64,000 bases of DNA from Planctomycetota bacterium (GTDB lineage: Bacteria > Planctomycetota > UBA1135). Location: positions 25,187 to 89,186 of the forward strand of contig PAHY01000027.1 in NCBI GenBank assembly GCA_002705055.1. The letters run 5' to 3'. This document shows, piece after piece, positions 44,664-55,367 of the stretch; position 1 is the stretch's first letter, and each line of letters starts with the position of its first letter. The notes under the pieces were generated by a model that made no database searches, was not told the DNA's origin, and worked only from the letters and a program-made list of their open reading frames with translations. The position numbers and the translations under genes are program-made.

Positions 44664-45578
44664 ATGTTTGGCCTGTTTGGAAAGAAGCGCGAACTGAACC
44701 ACCTGTTCGTGATCACGCTGGATTCCTGCCGCTACGACTCGTTCATGGCGGCCAAGCCCGAGAACATCGCCAAGCTGTGCGGTGGCCTCGAGAACGTTGA
44801 GCGTCGCTTCACGTACGCATCGTGGACGGCTCCCTCGCACTACAACCTGCTGACGGGCCTGGTGCCGCACACCAGCCCGCCCGAGGTCTACGCTTCTGAG
44901 TACTACAAGCACGACCTCTACAAGTTCAAGGATCGCCTCGGCGTCGACGAAGCCGGCTTCGAGGCGATGATCCCGCACCTCTGGCTGCCGAAGTACCTGC
45001 AGAACAAGGGCTACGAGACCCACGGCCTCGTCTCCCTGCCGGTGCTCAACCCGGCCACCGGGATCAACCGCGATTTCTCCACCTTCAAGCTCATGCCGAA
45101 GCACAACGACATGAACCTGATGCTGGACGAAATCGAGAACCACAAGAAGCGCGAATCGAAGGGCATCGCCGGCAACCGTCCGCAGTTCTACCTGATGAAC
45201 GTGGGCGAGACGCACTACCCGTACGGGCTGCCCGACGAGGACAAGAACGATCTGCCGCACATCTCCGGCGTCAACGGCATCTTCCGCAAGCTGGACAAGC
45301 AGATCGACGACGAAGGCACGCTGATCTCCGACAACGAGTCGGGTGAGTTCATGGATATGGACATGATCGAGAAGTGCCGCGAGCGTCAGATCAACACGGT
45401 CAAGTACCTCGATCAGGAAGTGTTCCCGCGCTTCTACGACATGCTGCCCAAGGACACTTGGGTCATCGTCACCGCTGACCACGGTGAACTCTTCGGCGAG
45501 GCCGGCTATTTCGGCCACGGTCCGATCATGCACGACAAGTGCTTCGAAGTCCCTTTCCTTGAAGGAAAGCTCAAGTAA
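44664..45578 (+). CDS. Sulfatase-fold (alkaline phosphatase superfamily) protein, short
   Basis: This 304-residue protein has the sulfatase core: a metal-binding start ([15 protein letters not shown]), a nucleophile region [17 protein letters not shown], and [19 protein letters not shown] near the end. In true sulfatases the nucleophile motif is C/S-x-P-S-R; here Thr55 lies in the T-A-P-S-H position, so a formylglycine sulfatase is excluded. Thr nucleophiles occur in phosphotransferases of this superfamily such as LtaS. The protein stops just after VPFLEGKLK, shorter than usual. There is no signal peptide. It lies between sat and cysC, with a GAGGGAG ribosome site. Confidence 0.82.
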   Translation: MFGLFGKKRELNHLFVITLDSCRYDSFMAAKPENIAKLCGGLENVERRFTYASWTAPSHYNLLTGLVPHTSPPEVYASEYYKHDLYKFKDRLGVDEAGFEAMIPHLWLPKYLQNKGYETHGLVSLPVLNPATGINRDFSTFKLMPKHNDMNLMLDEIENHKKRESKGIAGNRPQFYLMNVGETHYPYGLPDEDKNDLPHISGVNGIFRKLDKQIDDEGTLISDNESGEFMDMDMIEKCRERQINTVKYLDQEVFPRFYDMLPKDTWVIVTADHGELFGEAGYFGHGPIMHDKCFEVPFLEGKLK

Positions 45579-45612
45579 CCCCCTCAGAACCCCCCGAACC
45601 AATCATCCTGCA

Positions 45613-46167
45613 ATGAGCAACCAAAAAGGTTTCTGCCTCTGGTTCACCGGCCTGTCCGGCTCGGGTAAGTCGACCCTCAGCCGCATGCTCGAGCCCGAGC
45701 TCCGTAAGCGTGGCTGCAAGGTCGAGATCCTCGACGGCGACGAAGTCCGCGAAAACCTGTCCAAGGGTCTCGGCTTCTCGAAGGAAGACCGCGATACCAA
45801 CATCCGCCGCATCGGCTACGTCGCCAAGCTGCTGGCCCGCAACGGCGTCATCGTCATGACCGCCGCGATCTCCCCTTACCAGGAGGTCCGCAACCAGTGC
45901 CGCGCGATGATCGGCGATTTCGTCGAGATCTACACCGAGTGCTCGATCGACGAGCTGACCCGCCGCGATGTGAAGGGTCTCTACGCCAAGGCGCTGTCTG
46001 GCGAGATCAAGAACTTCACCGGCATCTCGGATCCGTACGAAGCTCCCGAAAACCCGGAAGTCCAGGTCAACTCGGAGAGCCAGTCGCCCGAGGAATCGCT
46101 GGCCGCGATCCTGGAATACCTGGAGTCGCAGGGTCTGATCCCGGCAACTGCCGCGGCTAAGGCCTAG
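45613..46167 (+). CDS. cysC: Adenylylsulfate (APS) kinase
   Basis: This 184-residue kinase converts APS to PAPS. Walker A is [11 protein letters not shown], followed by [20 protein letters not shown] (APS-binding) and [16 protein letters not shown]. The lid and base-binding parts are [20 protein letters not shown] and [19 protein letters not shown] 45613 is chosen as the first start before the Walker A. Together with sat it forms a complete PAPS-making pair. A hairpin-rich gap of 89 bases separates it from the next gene. Confidence 0.95.
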   Translation: MSNQKGFCLWFTGLSGSGKSTLSRMLEPELRKRGCKVEILDGDEVRENLSKGLGFSKEDRDTNIRRIGYVAKLLARNGVIVMTAAISPYQEVRNQCRAMIGDFVEIYTECSIDELTRRDVKGLYAKALSGEIKNFTGISDPYEAPENPEVQVNSESQSPEESLAAILEYLESQGLIPATAAAKA

Positions 46168-46177
46168 AATCTTCACC

Positions 46178-46251
46178 GGGGAGGGGTGAGAATCCCTCCC
46201 CAGAAGCCGGATCCTTCCGGCCTTTGCCTGGCTCTTACTGGTAGCCCAGGC
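46178..46251 (+). promoter_or_regulatory. Three hairpins in the gap between cysC and the next gene
   Basis: GGGGAGGG pairs with CCCTCCCC (46178-46201), GCCGG with CCGGC (46206-46221) and GCCTGG with CCAGGC (46225-46251). The last lies directly before the ATG at 46257. They could be partial terminators or processing signals that change the dose of PAPS genes against the large phosphatase-fold genes. Confidence 0.4.
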
Positions 46252-46256
46252 TCGTG

Positions 46257-48473
<2,217 letters not shown>

Positions 48474-48475
48474 TC

Positions 48476-50677
48476 ATGTTGCGCTCCGTCCTCTTCGCTT
48501 CGGCGGCGCTGCTTCTGACCGCCTGCGGCTCCAGCGAGCCTAGCACCGATACCCGCGTCGTGGTCTTCGGCGTCGACGGCCTCGACCCGGAGTTGCTGCA
48601 AGAGCGAATCGACCGCGGCCTGCTGCCGAACTTCGCCCGACTGGTCGAAGACGGCACCTTCCAGCCGCTGCAGACTTCCTGGCCGCCGCAGTCGCCGGTG
48701 TCCTGGTCGAACTTCATCACCGGCACCAACCCCGGCAAGCACGGGCTGTACGACTTCATCCACGTCGACCGCCACAACTACGGGGTGCTCAGCTCGATGT
48801 CGACCACCGAGCCGGTCGGGCTGCAGATCAGCCTGATGGGCTACGACATGCCGCTGACGGGCGGCGCGCAACTGAGCACGCGCCAGTTCCCGGCCTTCTG
48901 GGAGGTCATGGCTGACGCAGGCGTGCCGGTCTACGTCCACCGGATGCCGGCCAACTATCCCATGCCCGAGACCACCGCGGTCACCTTCCCGGACATGGGC
49001 ACGCCCGATCTGGCAGGCGCTGCCAGCGGCAAGGCCTTCCTGTGGACCGAGCGCGCGGATCGCTCCGAGAAGGACAGCGATTCGTACTACATCCGCAAGG
49101 CGGCGGTGAACCGCCTGCCGCTGCAGATGGCCGGTGATGGTCGCGCGGTGGTCAAGGTGCCGCTGCGCATCTACGGCCCGCCGGATGCAGCCAAGTCGAT
49201 CATCCGCAAGACCACCGAGAAGATCGAAGCCCTGGGGCGCGAGCGTCGCGCCGCCGAGGCGGCGGGCAACACCACCCGCGCCGCCGAGCTGGGCGTCGAA
49301 ATCGGCGAGCTCAACGCGATGATGGCGGCCGAACAGGAGGTCTTCACGACCTTCGACGCCTACCTCGACTACACCGGTGCCGAGCCGCAGGTCACCGTCG
49401 AGATCGGCGACCACTACGGCATCGCGCAGGTCGGCGAATGGACCGGTTGGGTCCCCGTCGAGTTCTCGGTGATGGGGGGGCTGGTCGCGCTGTCCGGCTA
49501 CACCCGCTTCCTGCTGAAGAGCGACGAGCCCTTCGAGCTGTACGCTTCGCCGATCCAGGTCGATCCCTGGAACCCGGTCTTCGACGTCTCGACGCCCTCG
49601 GAGGCTGCCGCCGAGCTGGCCGATGCGATCGGCCCGTACTACACGCAGGGCTTCCCGGATGCCTACAAGGCCTACAAGGCCGACCTGCTGAATACCGCCG
49701 AGTTCGTCTCGCAGTCGGATACGGTGCTCGACGAGCGCCTGGAGATGATGCAGTACGCCTGCGATCAGCTCGAGGAGAACGGCGGCTGCCTGTTCTTCTA
49801 CACCGGCTCGCTTGACCTCCGCTCGCACATGCTTTGGTGGGCGCAGGATCCGCTGCACCCGCACCAGGAATCGGTGCCGGGCGCCGTCGAGGACCCGAAC
49901 TTCCCCGAATACAGTCAGCAGATCGACCGCATCTACAGCCAGGTCGATTCGGCGCTCGGCAAGCTGCTCGCCCGCATCGAGCAGATGGAAGCCGACGGCA
50001 AGGGCCCGGTCGAACTGATCATCATGTCGGACCACGGCTTCGCGCCTTTCCGCCGCAAGATGCACCTGAACGACTGGCTGCTGAAGGAGGGCTATCTGGT
50101 CCTCAAGGATGGCGCCGAACCGGGCATGATCGCGGTCAGCGGCAAGACCGAAGACGGCGAAATCGACTGGGAAAGCTCGATCGTCGACTGGTCCAAGACC
50201 AAGGCCTACGTGGTCGGCTTCAACGGCATCATCCTCAACCGCGTCGGCCGCGAAGCCCAGGGCATCGTGACCGATGGCGAGGCCGATGCGCTGCTCAACG
50301 AGATGCGCGACAAGCTGCTCTCGCTGCGCGACGAAGACGGGACGCCCGTCTTCACGACGATCAAGAAGGCCACCGAGGTCTTCTCCGGTCCCATGACCGG
50401 CGTCGCCCCGGACCTGCAGCTCGGCTTCAACGTCGGCTACGGCGCCTCGGATGAGACCGCCGTCGGCGAGATCACCGGCGACGCCGTGATCGTCGACAAC
50501 GACAGCCGCTGGTCCGGCTCCCACCTGATGGACCCCGAGCTGGTGCGCGGCACGATCATCGTGCGCAGCGGCGCCACCCTTTCCAAGGACCCCGCTCTGG
50601 AAGACATCACCGCCACGCTGTACAAAGCCTTCAGCGTGGTCCCGCCCGCGGACATGGACGGCAAGCCCCTGTTCTAG
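48476..50677 (+). CDS. Alkaline phosphatase superfamily lipoprotein, paralog of the preceding gene
   Basis: This 733-residue lipoprotein (LLLTACGSS) shares the layout of the preceding protein: VVFGVDGLDPELLQERID near residue 27, SWPPQSPVSWSNFITGTNP near 70, TGSLDLRSHMLWW near 440, and LIIMSDHGFAPF near 515. The same inserted beta region is present (GEWTGWVPVEFSVMGGLVAL). A coiled stretch (ERRAAEAAGNTTRAAELGVE) near 255-280 is unique to this copy. One copy is membrane-spanning and one is lipid-anchored, which suggests a two-step or two-site process across the envelope. The stop is followed by the second small RHH gene. Confidence 0.85.
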   Translation: MLRSVLFASAALLLTACGSSEPSTDTRVVVFGVDGLDPELLQERIDRGLLPNFARLVEDGTFQPLQTSWPPQSPVSWSNFITGTNPGKHGLYDFIHVDRHNYGVLSSMSTTEPVGLQISLMGYDMPLTGGAQLSTRQFPAFWEVMADAGVPVYVHRMPANYPMPETTAVTFPDMGTPDLAGAASGKAFLWTERADRSEKDSDSYYIRKAAVNRLPLQMAGDGRAVVKVPLRIYGPPDAAKSIIRKTTEKIEALGRERRAAEAAGNTTRAAELGVEIGELNAMMAAEQEVFTTFDAYLDYTGAEPQVTVEIGDHYGIAQVGEWTGWVPVEFSVMGGLVALSGYTRFLLKSDEPFELYASPIQVDPWNPVFDVSTPSEAAAELADAIGPYYTQGFPDAYKAYKADLLNTAEFVSQSDTVLDERLEMMQYACDQLEENGGCLFFYTGSLDLRSHMLWWAQDPLHPHQESVPGAVEDPNFPEYSQQIDRIYSQVDSALGKLLARIEQMEADGKGPVELIIMSDHGFAPFRRKMHLNDWLLKEGYLVLKDGAEPGMIAVSGKTEDGEIDWESSIVDWSKTKAYVVGFNGIILNRVGREAQGIVTDGEADALLNEMRDKLLSLRDEDGTPVFTTIKKATEVFSGPMTGVAPDLQLGFNVGYGASDETAVGEITGDAVIVDNDSRWSGSHLMDPELVRGTIIVRSGATLSKDPALEDITATLYKAFSVVPPADMDGKPLF

Positions 50678-50715
50678 CGAGCACCCTCAGACCCACACGA
50701 CCCAGGAGAAAAACC

Positions 50716-50913
50716 ATGTTTGGTGGCCCCAAAGTCAAAGTCAACAAGGACATCCTCGAGCGCTGCAAGAAGGTCTCGGAAATCGCCGGCTACTCGTCGG
50801 TCGAAGAGTTCGTCGAGCACGTCCTCGAGAAAGAGCTGAAAGAGATCGAGAGCGCCGGTTCCTCCGACGCCGACATCACCGAGTCGCTCCGCGGCCTCGG
50901 CTACATCAGCTAA
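50716..50913 (+). CDS. Second small RHH-like protein with LGY tail
   Basis: This 65-residue protein has a strand PKVKVNKDILERCKK, helices KKVSEIAGY and SVEEFVEHVLEKELKEIE, and the tail SLRGLGYIS. It parallels the RHH protein at the front of the cluster in plan and tail, with low identity. It has a good ribosome site (AGGAGA, 8 bases before ATG). It starts with MFGGPK, like the MFGLFGK of the sulfatase-fold protein. DNA binding is doubtful because the strand is more acidic than in the first copy. Confidence 0.7.
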   Translation: MFGGPKVKVNKDILERCKKVSEIAGYSSVEEFVEHVLEKELKEIESAGSSDADITESLRGLGYIS

Positions 50914-50951
50914 GTCCCAGCGGCTTCGCGCCGCGAATCGCACACCCGGTC

Positions 50952-51833
50952 ATGATCGGAACCCTCATTGTCCTCGCCATCTGCGCGGCGATTGCCGGCA
51001 TCGGCTACGCCGCACCCAGTGCGCTCAACCTGCTCTTTGACGGGCTGGATATGGCGCTGGGTTGGATGGGGCCGTTTCTGACGGTCACCGTGCTGTCCGC
51101 CGTGACCGGTGTGCTGTTCATCCTCGCCTTCCCGCACGTTTCGGCGCAGGGGGCGATCGTTGCGGTCAAGGATCGCATCAAGCACAACCTGCTGGGCATC
51201 CGCATCTTCCAGGACGATATGCCCACGGTGGGCAAGGGCGTGGTCGGCGCGCTGTTCTGGAACATCTGCTACCTCGCGCTGAACATCCTGCCGATGGCGG
51301 TGATGGCGGCGCCCTTCATGTACATCTGGTTCCAGCTCAACGCGCTCTATGCGTATCAGCCGCTGGAAACGGGCGAGCGCACCACGATCGTGGCCGAGTT
51401 TGATCCCAGCGTGAAGGCCCACGAGGTCCAGGTCGAGCTGCCGGATGGCCTCGAGCTGGTGCAGCGCGGCAACACCCAGAACAAGGTGGTGCTGGTGGTC
51501 GATGCCGTGGCCGAGGGCTCGCACGAACTAAGCTTCGCCTCCGGCGCGACGACCGTGACCAAGTCGGTCGAGGTCGCCACGAACCCGCGCCGCCTGGCTC
51601 GTTTGCGCACCTCCGAGCCGCTCACCAAGTTCACCGAGGCGAAGGATCCGATCGTCTACTTCGGTGACCCGGTCCTGCCCGCGACAGGCCCCGTGCGCAC
51701 CATCACGGTGCCCTATGAGGTCCGCCCGCTCGGCTTCCTGTCCGGTGGCGAGATCTCGATCATGCTCTGGTTCGTGGTCGTCTCTCTCGCCGTCGGCTTC
51801 GGCCTGAAGGGCGTCTTCGGCGTCGAGATCTAG
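50952..51833 (+). CDS. Membrane protein of the PAPS/AP cluster
   Basis: This 293-residue protein has helices at about residues 1-21, 42-63, 97-130 and 268-290. A conserved-looking cytosolic loop (AIVAVKDRIKHNLLGIRIFQDD) lies between helices 2 and 3, and a ~130-residue beta domain (ERTTIVAEFDPSVKAHEVQV) lies outside. The RIKHNLLGIR loop and QLNALYAYQPL recall a family of uncharacterised membrane proteins found beside phosphodiesterase-type genes in planctomycetes and acidobacteria; a link to the DUF106/EMC3 insertase group is speculative. It closes the operon before a strong terminator. Confidence 0.7.
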   Translation: MIGTLIVLAICAAIAGIGYAAPSALNLLFDGLDMALGWMGPFLTVTVLSAVTGVLFILAFPHVSAQGAIVAVKDRIKHNLLGIRIFQDDMPTVGKGVVGALFWNICYLALNILPMAVMAAPFMYIWFQLNALYAYQPLETGERTTIVAEFDPSVKAHEVQVELPDGLELVQRGNTQNKVVLVVDAVAEGSHELSFASGATTVTKSVEVATNPRRLARLRTSEPLTKFTEAKDPIVYFGDPVLPATGPVRTITVPYEVRPLGFLSGGEISIMLWFVVVSLAVGFGLKGVFGVEI

Positions 51834-51841
51834 ACCTCTGC

Positions 51842-51847
51842 TAGCCT
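51842..51847 (+). promoter_or_regulatory. -10 box TAGCCT before a tiny lipoprotein frame
   Basis: TAGCCT is followed by GGAGGC and ATG 51854, the same 6-base gap as at other leaderless starts. The TATCCTGGAGGCGTG start of the symporter gene at 55368 is almost identical. Confidence 0.4.
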
Positions 51848-51853
51848 GGAGGC

Positions 51854-51961
51854 ATGCATCGCCTCCTCAACGCCAGCGCGCTCTTGGGTGCGCTGGCGTT
51901 TTCTTGCTCTGATCCGGAGCCGCGGACCTTCTCGATCTCGGAAGATCCACCTGGCGAATAG
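51854..51961 (+). CDS. Possible 35-residue lipoprotein
   Basis: A short frame encodes MHRLLNASALLGALAFSC followed by SDPEPRTFSISEDPPGE. The N-terminus has a basic residue, a hydrophobic core and a good lipobox (LAFSC), so a small lipoprotein is plausible. Against this, the frame runs across a strong terminator hairpin. The leaderless-type TAGCCT box six bases upstream raises the odds. Function unknown. Confidence 0.4.
   Translation: MHRLLNASALLGALAFSCSDPEPRTFSISEDPPGE
51871..51898 (+). terminator. Terminator of the PAPS/AP cluster
   Basis: CGCCAGCGC and GCGCTGGCG form a perfect 9-bp stem with a 10-base loop, followed by TTTTCTTG. It lies 38 bases after the membrane-protein stop. A small second hairpin (GGAGGC/GCCTCC, 51848-51866) precedes it. 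Confidence 0.7.
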
Positions 51962-52011
51962 AAACGGGGCCCGCCGCGCTCCCGGCGACGGACCCCTGAA
52001 GCGAGCCTTCC

Positions 52012-53607
52012 CTACGGAAGCACTCGAACGGAGACGCGGTTGGTGAGATGGCCGCCGCCTGCCGCTCCGGATGGGTCGAGCAAGACGCCCTGGAGGTGCA
52101 GAGCGGTTCCGACGATGCCGGGGTGCTCGGGCACGGTCAGGCGACGCTGCAGACCGGTCAGGTTCATCGGCAGCGAGCCGGTGTCCAACCGCAGGCTGGC
52201 GAGGTCGAGTTGGCTGACACCCCATGGCGTGGGCGTCGCGCCGAGCGCGCTCGCGACGGCGACGCGTGCCTCAGCGGCGGGGCCGCGCAACGAGAAATCG
52301 AGCTTGGCGCCCGCCTGCGGATAGCCGGCGAGCCGGAGCTCCATCGGCCGCGTGTCGGCGCAGATCACGTCGCCGCCCGAGCCGAACTCATTGGCGTGCG
52401 CATCCTTGGTGCCCAGCGCCATGAGCTGACCGGTGGGGTCCATGTCGAAGCCGATGGCGCTGCCGGAGGTATGCAGCTGGGCGGTGAGCGTGCCGCTCGC
52501 GTCGAAGGCGAAGCCGGTCGGGGTGAGGTCGAGGGTGTCGCCCCACGAAGAACCGGCGACGATCTGGGCGTCCTCCGTGAGCGCCAGCTCCTGAGGCCAA
52601 AGCGAAGCCCCGTTGCCGGGTGCCTCAAACTTATGCCGCCAAAGGTCGCGCCCGGCGTGCAGATCGCGGGCACGGATGGAGCAGCTCTCGGAAGGGCTGT
52701 AGCGGCGAATCGAGTACGCCAGGTGCGAGCCGTCGGCATCGAGCGCCATCGGACCGGCGATCCGATTGCCTTGGAAGTCAATGCGCTCAGCCAGCTGGAA
52801 GTCCCCGGCGATCGTCTGGCGATGCACTTCCAGCCACGGTTCGCCGCCGATCGCAACCGTGGTGCCGTCCGCGGACAGCGCCATGCCGCCGAACATCGAG
52901 TGATGGGCGAAGGCGTGGATCGTGTCGCCGGTCTCGAGGTCGATCAGGTGCGGATCGAAGGCGAGGTCGATCAGCATCCGCTTGGCGTCCGGCGTGATCA
53001 TGGCCGAGGTCGCCATGGAGACACCGAGCTGCCGCGTCAGCGCCTTCTGCAGCAGCAGATTGCCGTCCAGGTCGAAGACCCGCAGCATGACGCGGTCGCG
53101 CGTCGGGTGGCTGAACCAGGCCACGATGGTCTGCCCGTCGTCGCTGAGGTGCACATCCATCCCCTGCGAACCGTAAGCGTCCGCCTCGGGGAAGCGATAG
53201 ACCCAATCCGCGGCGCCGTCTCGTGCTTCGCGCCAGACGTGCAGCTCGGGCTGGACGGTGAAGCTGGAGGCCGAAGTGTCCTCCTGCAGGACCATCGCCG
53301 CGAGCGTCTGCGCATGGGCCGCGGCGTCGACGCGCACCTGCCAGGTGTCCGGCAGCGGCATCTCAAGGATCGCTTGGGCGTCGGCGGTCGAGTGGACCGT
53401 CAAAGCCGGGTCGTTGTATTGCTGGCCGGCGATCAGCACGGCGCCATCGTCGCCGAGGGCGACGCTGGTGCAGATCCAGCGCGCGCCTTCGTCGTCGATC
53501 TCCCAGCGCACGGTAGGGCCGGACGGTCCGCCTTGAGCGGCCAGCAGGCTGGGCGCGGTCATGCCGCCCAGCAGGGCGGCGATCAGAATGGAGTGGGGGA
53601 TCTTCAT
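52012..53607 (-). CDS. Secreted beta-propeller protein (downstream paralog)
   Basis: This 531-residue protein has a signal peptide (MKIPHSILIAALLGGMTAPS, cleavage near LAA). The body is built of WD40/YVTN-like blades (VALGDDGAVLIAG, DVHLSDDGQTIVAW, MALSADGTTVAIGG, LALTEDAQIVAGSS). The last ~110 residues form a beta domain (MELRLAGYPQAGAKLDFSLRG, GATPTPWGVSQLDLASLRLD) followed by LTNRVSVRVLP. It is a clear paralog of the gene just upstream, which ends one base before its ATG, so the two are translationally coupled. Confidence 0.82.
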   Translation of the reverse strand: MKIPHSILIAALLGGMTAPSLLAAQGGPSGPTVRWEIDDEGARWICTSVALGDDGAVLIAGQQYNDPALTVHSTADAQAILEMPLPDTWQVRVDAAAHAQTLAAMVLQEDTSASSFTVQPELHVWREARDGAADWVYRFPEADAYGSQGMDVHLSDDGQTIVAWFSHPTRDRVMLRVFDLDGNLLLQKALTRQLGVSMATSAMITPDAKRMLIDLAFDPHLIDLETGDTIHAFAHHSMFGGMALSADGTTVAIGGEPWLEVHRQTIAGDFQLAERIDFQGNRIAGPMALDADGSHLAYSIRRYSPSESCSIRARDLHAGRDLWRHKFEAPGNGASLWPQELALTEDAQIVAGSSWGDTLDLTPTGFAFDASGTLTAQLHTSGSAIGFDMDPTGQLMALGTKDAHANEFGSGGDVICADTRPMELRLAGYPQAGAKLDFSLRGPAAEARVAVASALGATPTPWGVSQLDLASLRLDTGSLPMNLTGLQRRLTVPEHPGIVGTALHLQGVLLDPSGAAGGGHLTNRVSVRVLP

Positions 53608-53608
53608 G

Positions 53609-55207
53609 TCAGCCTTGGATGCGGAAGGAGATGCGGTTGGTGAGAGCGCCGGCCGGGCGCCCGTCGTCGACGAAGCCGGCTTGGACGTGAATCGCCATGC
53701 CGTTCGCCGCAGGCGCGGTCGGCAGGCGGAGGTGGCGCTCGGCGGCCCCGTGATGCATCGGTACGAGCCCTTGCACCTTCGCCGTCGCGAGGTCGAGCTG
53801 GCTTACTCCCCATGGGGTCGCGCTCTGGCCGAGCGCCGAGGCGGCGACCACCCACGCCTGGTCATGGGCACCCTCAATTCGCGCAGTCAGCGTGTGTCCG
53901 AGGCGAGGAAGCCCGGTGACCCTGAGCGGGACGAGCCGCGTATCGGCGCAGACGATGTCGCCGCCGGTCCCGAACGAGTTGGCGTGCTTGTCCTTGGTCG
54001 CCACGGCAAAGACCTGGCCAGTCGAGTCCATGTCGCAGGCGAATGCCGAGCCATCGGTGAAGATCTCCGCCGTCACGCCGAGACCAGGCTGGAACGCGAA
54101 GGCATCAGGGATGAGCCCGTCCCCGTCGCCGTAGGTCGAACCCACGATCATCGCGGCGTCTTCGGTCATCTGCAGGCCAGTTGCCGCCACGCTGTCGTTG
54201 TTGTTCGGGGCCGAGAAGCGGTGCAACTCGATCGTCACGGCTGCGTTGACGTCGTAGACCACTAGGTCGAGTTGGTCGGCAGGCGAAGAGGTGCTCGCGA
54301 GGATTGCGAGATGGCTGCCGTCGCCGTCGAGCGCGAGTTGGCTGGCGTTCTGATGGCTCGGCAAGGTGTAGGTATCGATGCGTGGGAACTTTCCATTGGC
54401 ATCCTCGCGGTGGATCCGGACCTCAGCCTCGTCTCCAATCGCGACCGTGCGACCGTCGCCGGAAAGCGTGTGACCGCTCCAAAGGCTGTGGTGTCTCCAC
54501 TCCTTGAGCAGTTCGCCGGTCTCGAGATCGATCAGCTGGGGGTGGCCGCCGACATCCATGAGCAGGCGGCGCATGTCCTGCGACACGAGGACCTGCTCGC
54601 CGGCCGATGAGTTGAACTCTTGAGTCGTTTCGAAGGTGCCGCGGATGGTGCCGTCCACGTCGAAGACGTGGATCAGGTTGCGACGCTCCCTCGTGTAGGT
54701 GTTCCAAGCGACGATGGTCTGGCCGTCCGCGCTGACGTGGACATCCATGCCTTTGTAGAACCACGAATCCGCTTCTGGGAAGGGGAACTTCCAGGCTGGT
54801 TCAGGGTCGTTGGCGTCGTTCCAGAACCAGAGCTCGGGCGCCATGCTCTTGGTCGAACCCGGGCGGCGGTGGTGGAGCACCATCGCCGCCATCTCGGTAC
54901 TGCGCTCGGCCGCGTCGACGCGAATCTGGAACGCGTAGGGCAACGGATGATCGAACAGCGCCTCGCCTACGATCGACGAGTAGACCGAGATCATGGGCTG
55001 GTTCAACTCCTTGGCAGAGATCACCGTCGCGCCGTCATCGCCGATGGCGACGTCCGTGCCGACCCAAAGGGCAGCGCCGTCGTCGTCCTGCCAGCGGACG
55101 GTCGGGCCGAAGAGCGGGTCTTGCTGTTGAGCCTTCAACGGCGGGCTCAGGCCGATCAGAATGACGCCGCAGAGCGCTAAGAGGGTGCGGGAGCAGAGGT
55201 GGGGCAT
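53609..55207 (-). CDS. Secreted beta-propeller protein (upstream paralog)
   Basis: This 532-residue protein has a signal peptide (MPHLCSRTLLALCGVILIGL) and is related to the gene at 52012 along its length: DVAIGDDGATVISAKE, DVHVSADGQTIVAWN, HTLSGDGRTVAIGDE and LQMTEDAAMIVGSTYGDG. The C-terminal domain again contains QSATPWGVSQLDLATAKVQ and ends LTNRISFRIQG. The start was placed at the signal peptide, not at the longer upstream open frame. Both proteins likely reach the cell surface or medium. No ligand can be predicted. Confidence 0.82.
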   Translation of the reverse strand: MPHLCSRTLLALCGVILIGLSPPLKAQQQDPLFGPTVRWQDDDGAALWVGTDVAIGDDGATVISAKELNQPMISVYSSIVGEALFDHPLPYAFQIRVDAAERSTEMAAMVLHHRRPGSTKSMAPELWFWNDANDPEPAWKFPFPEADSWFYKGMDVHVSADGQTIVAWNTYTRERRNLIHVFDVDGTIRGTFETTQEFNSSAGEQVLVSQDMRRLLMDVGGHPQLIDLETGELLKEWRHHSLWSGHTLSGDGRTVAIGDEAEVRIHREDANGKFPRIDTYTLPSHQNASQLALDGDGSHLAILASTSSPADQLDLVVYDVNAAVTIELHRFSAPNNNDSVAATGLQMTEDAAMIVGSTYGDGDGLIPDAFAFQPGLGVTAEIFTDGSAFACDMDSTGQVFAVATKDKHANSFGTGGDIVCADTRLVPLRVTGLPRLGHTLTARIEGAHDQAWVVAASALGQSATPWGVSQLDLATAKVQGLVPMHHGAAERHLRLPTAPAANGMAIHVQAGFVDDGRPAGALTNRISFRIQG

Positions 55208-55284
55208 GTCAGGGGTCGCGCAGGTCGGATGACCGTCGCGTCCTGCACAGACGCAAGCGCCGTGCCAGCGCTCGCGGACCGGGC

Positions 55285-55307
55285 AAGTTCCCGAACTCCA
55301 GGAACTT
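55285..55307. promoter_or_regulatory. Inverted repeat in the divergent propeller/symporter gap
   Basis: AAGTTCC (55285-55291) and GGAACTT (55301-55307) are inverted around a 9-base centre. The gap between the divergent starts is 160 bases, and this is its clearest symmetric sequence. It is a candidate operator for either gene. Confidence 0.3.
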
Positions 55308-55355
55308 CGGTCGATTGCCGTGCAGATCCGCACAGGCACGCACAGCCCGCGCCTC

Positions 55356-55361
55356 TATCCT
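55356..55361 (+). promoter_or_regulatory. -10 box TATCCT for the symporter gene
   Basis: TATCCT is followed by GGAGGC and the GTG at 55368, a 6-base gap. The GGAGG is too close to the GTG to serve as a ribosome site, which favours leaderless translation. Confidence 0.5.
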
Positions 55362-55367
55362 GGAGGC

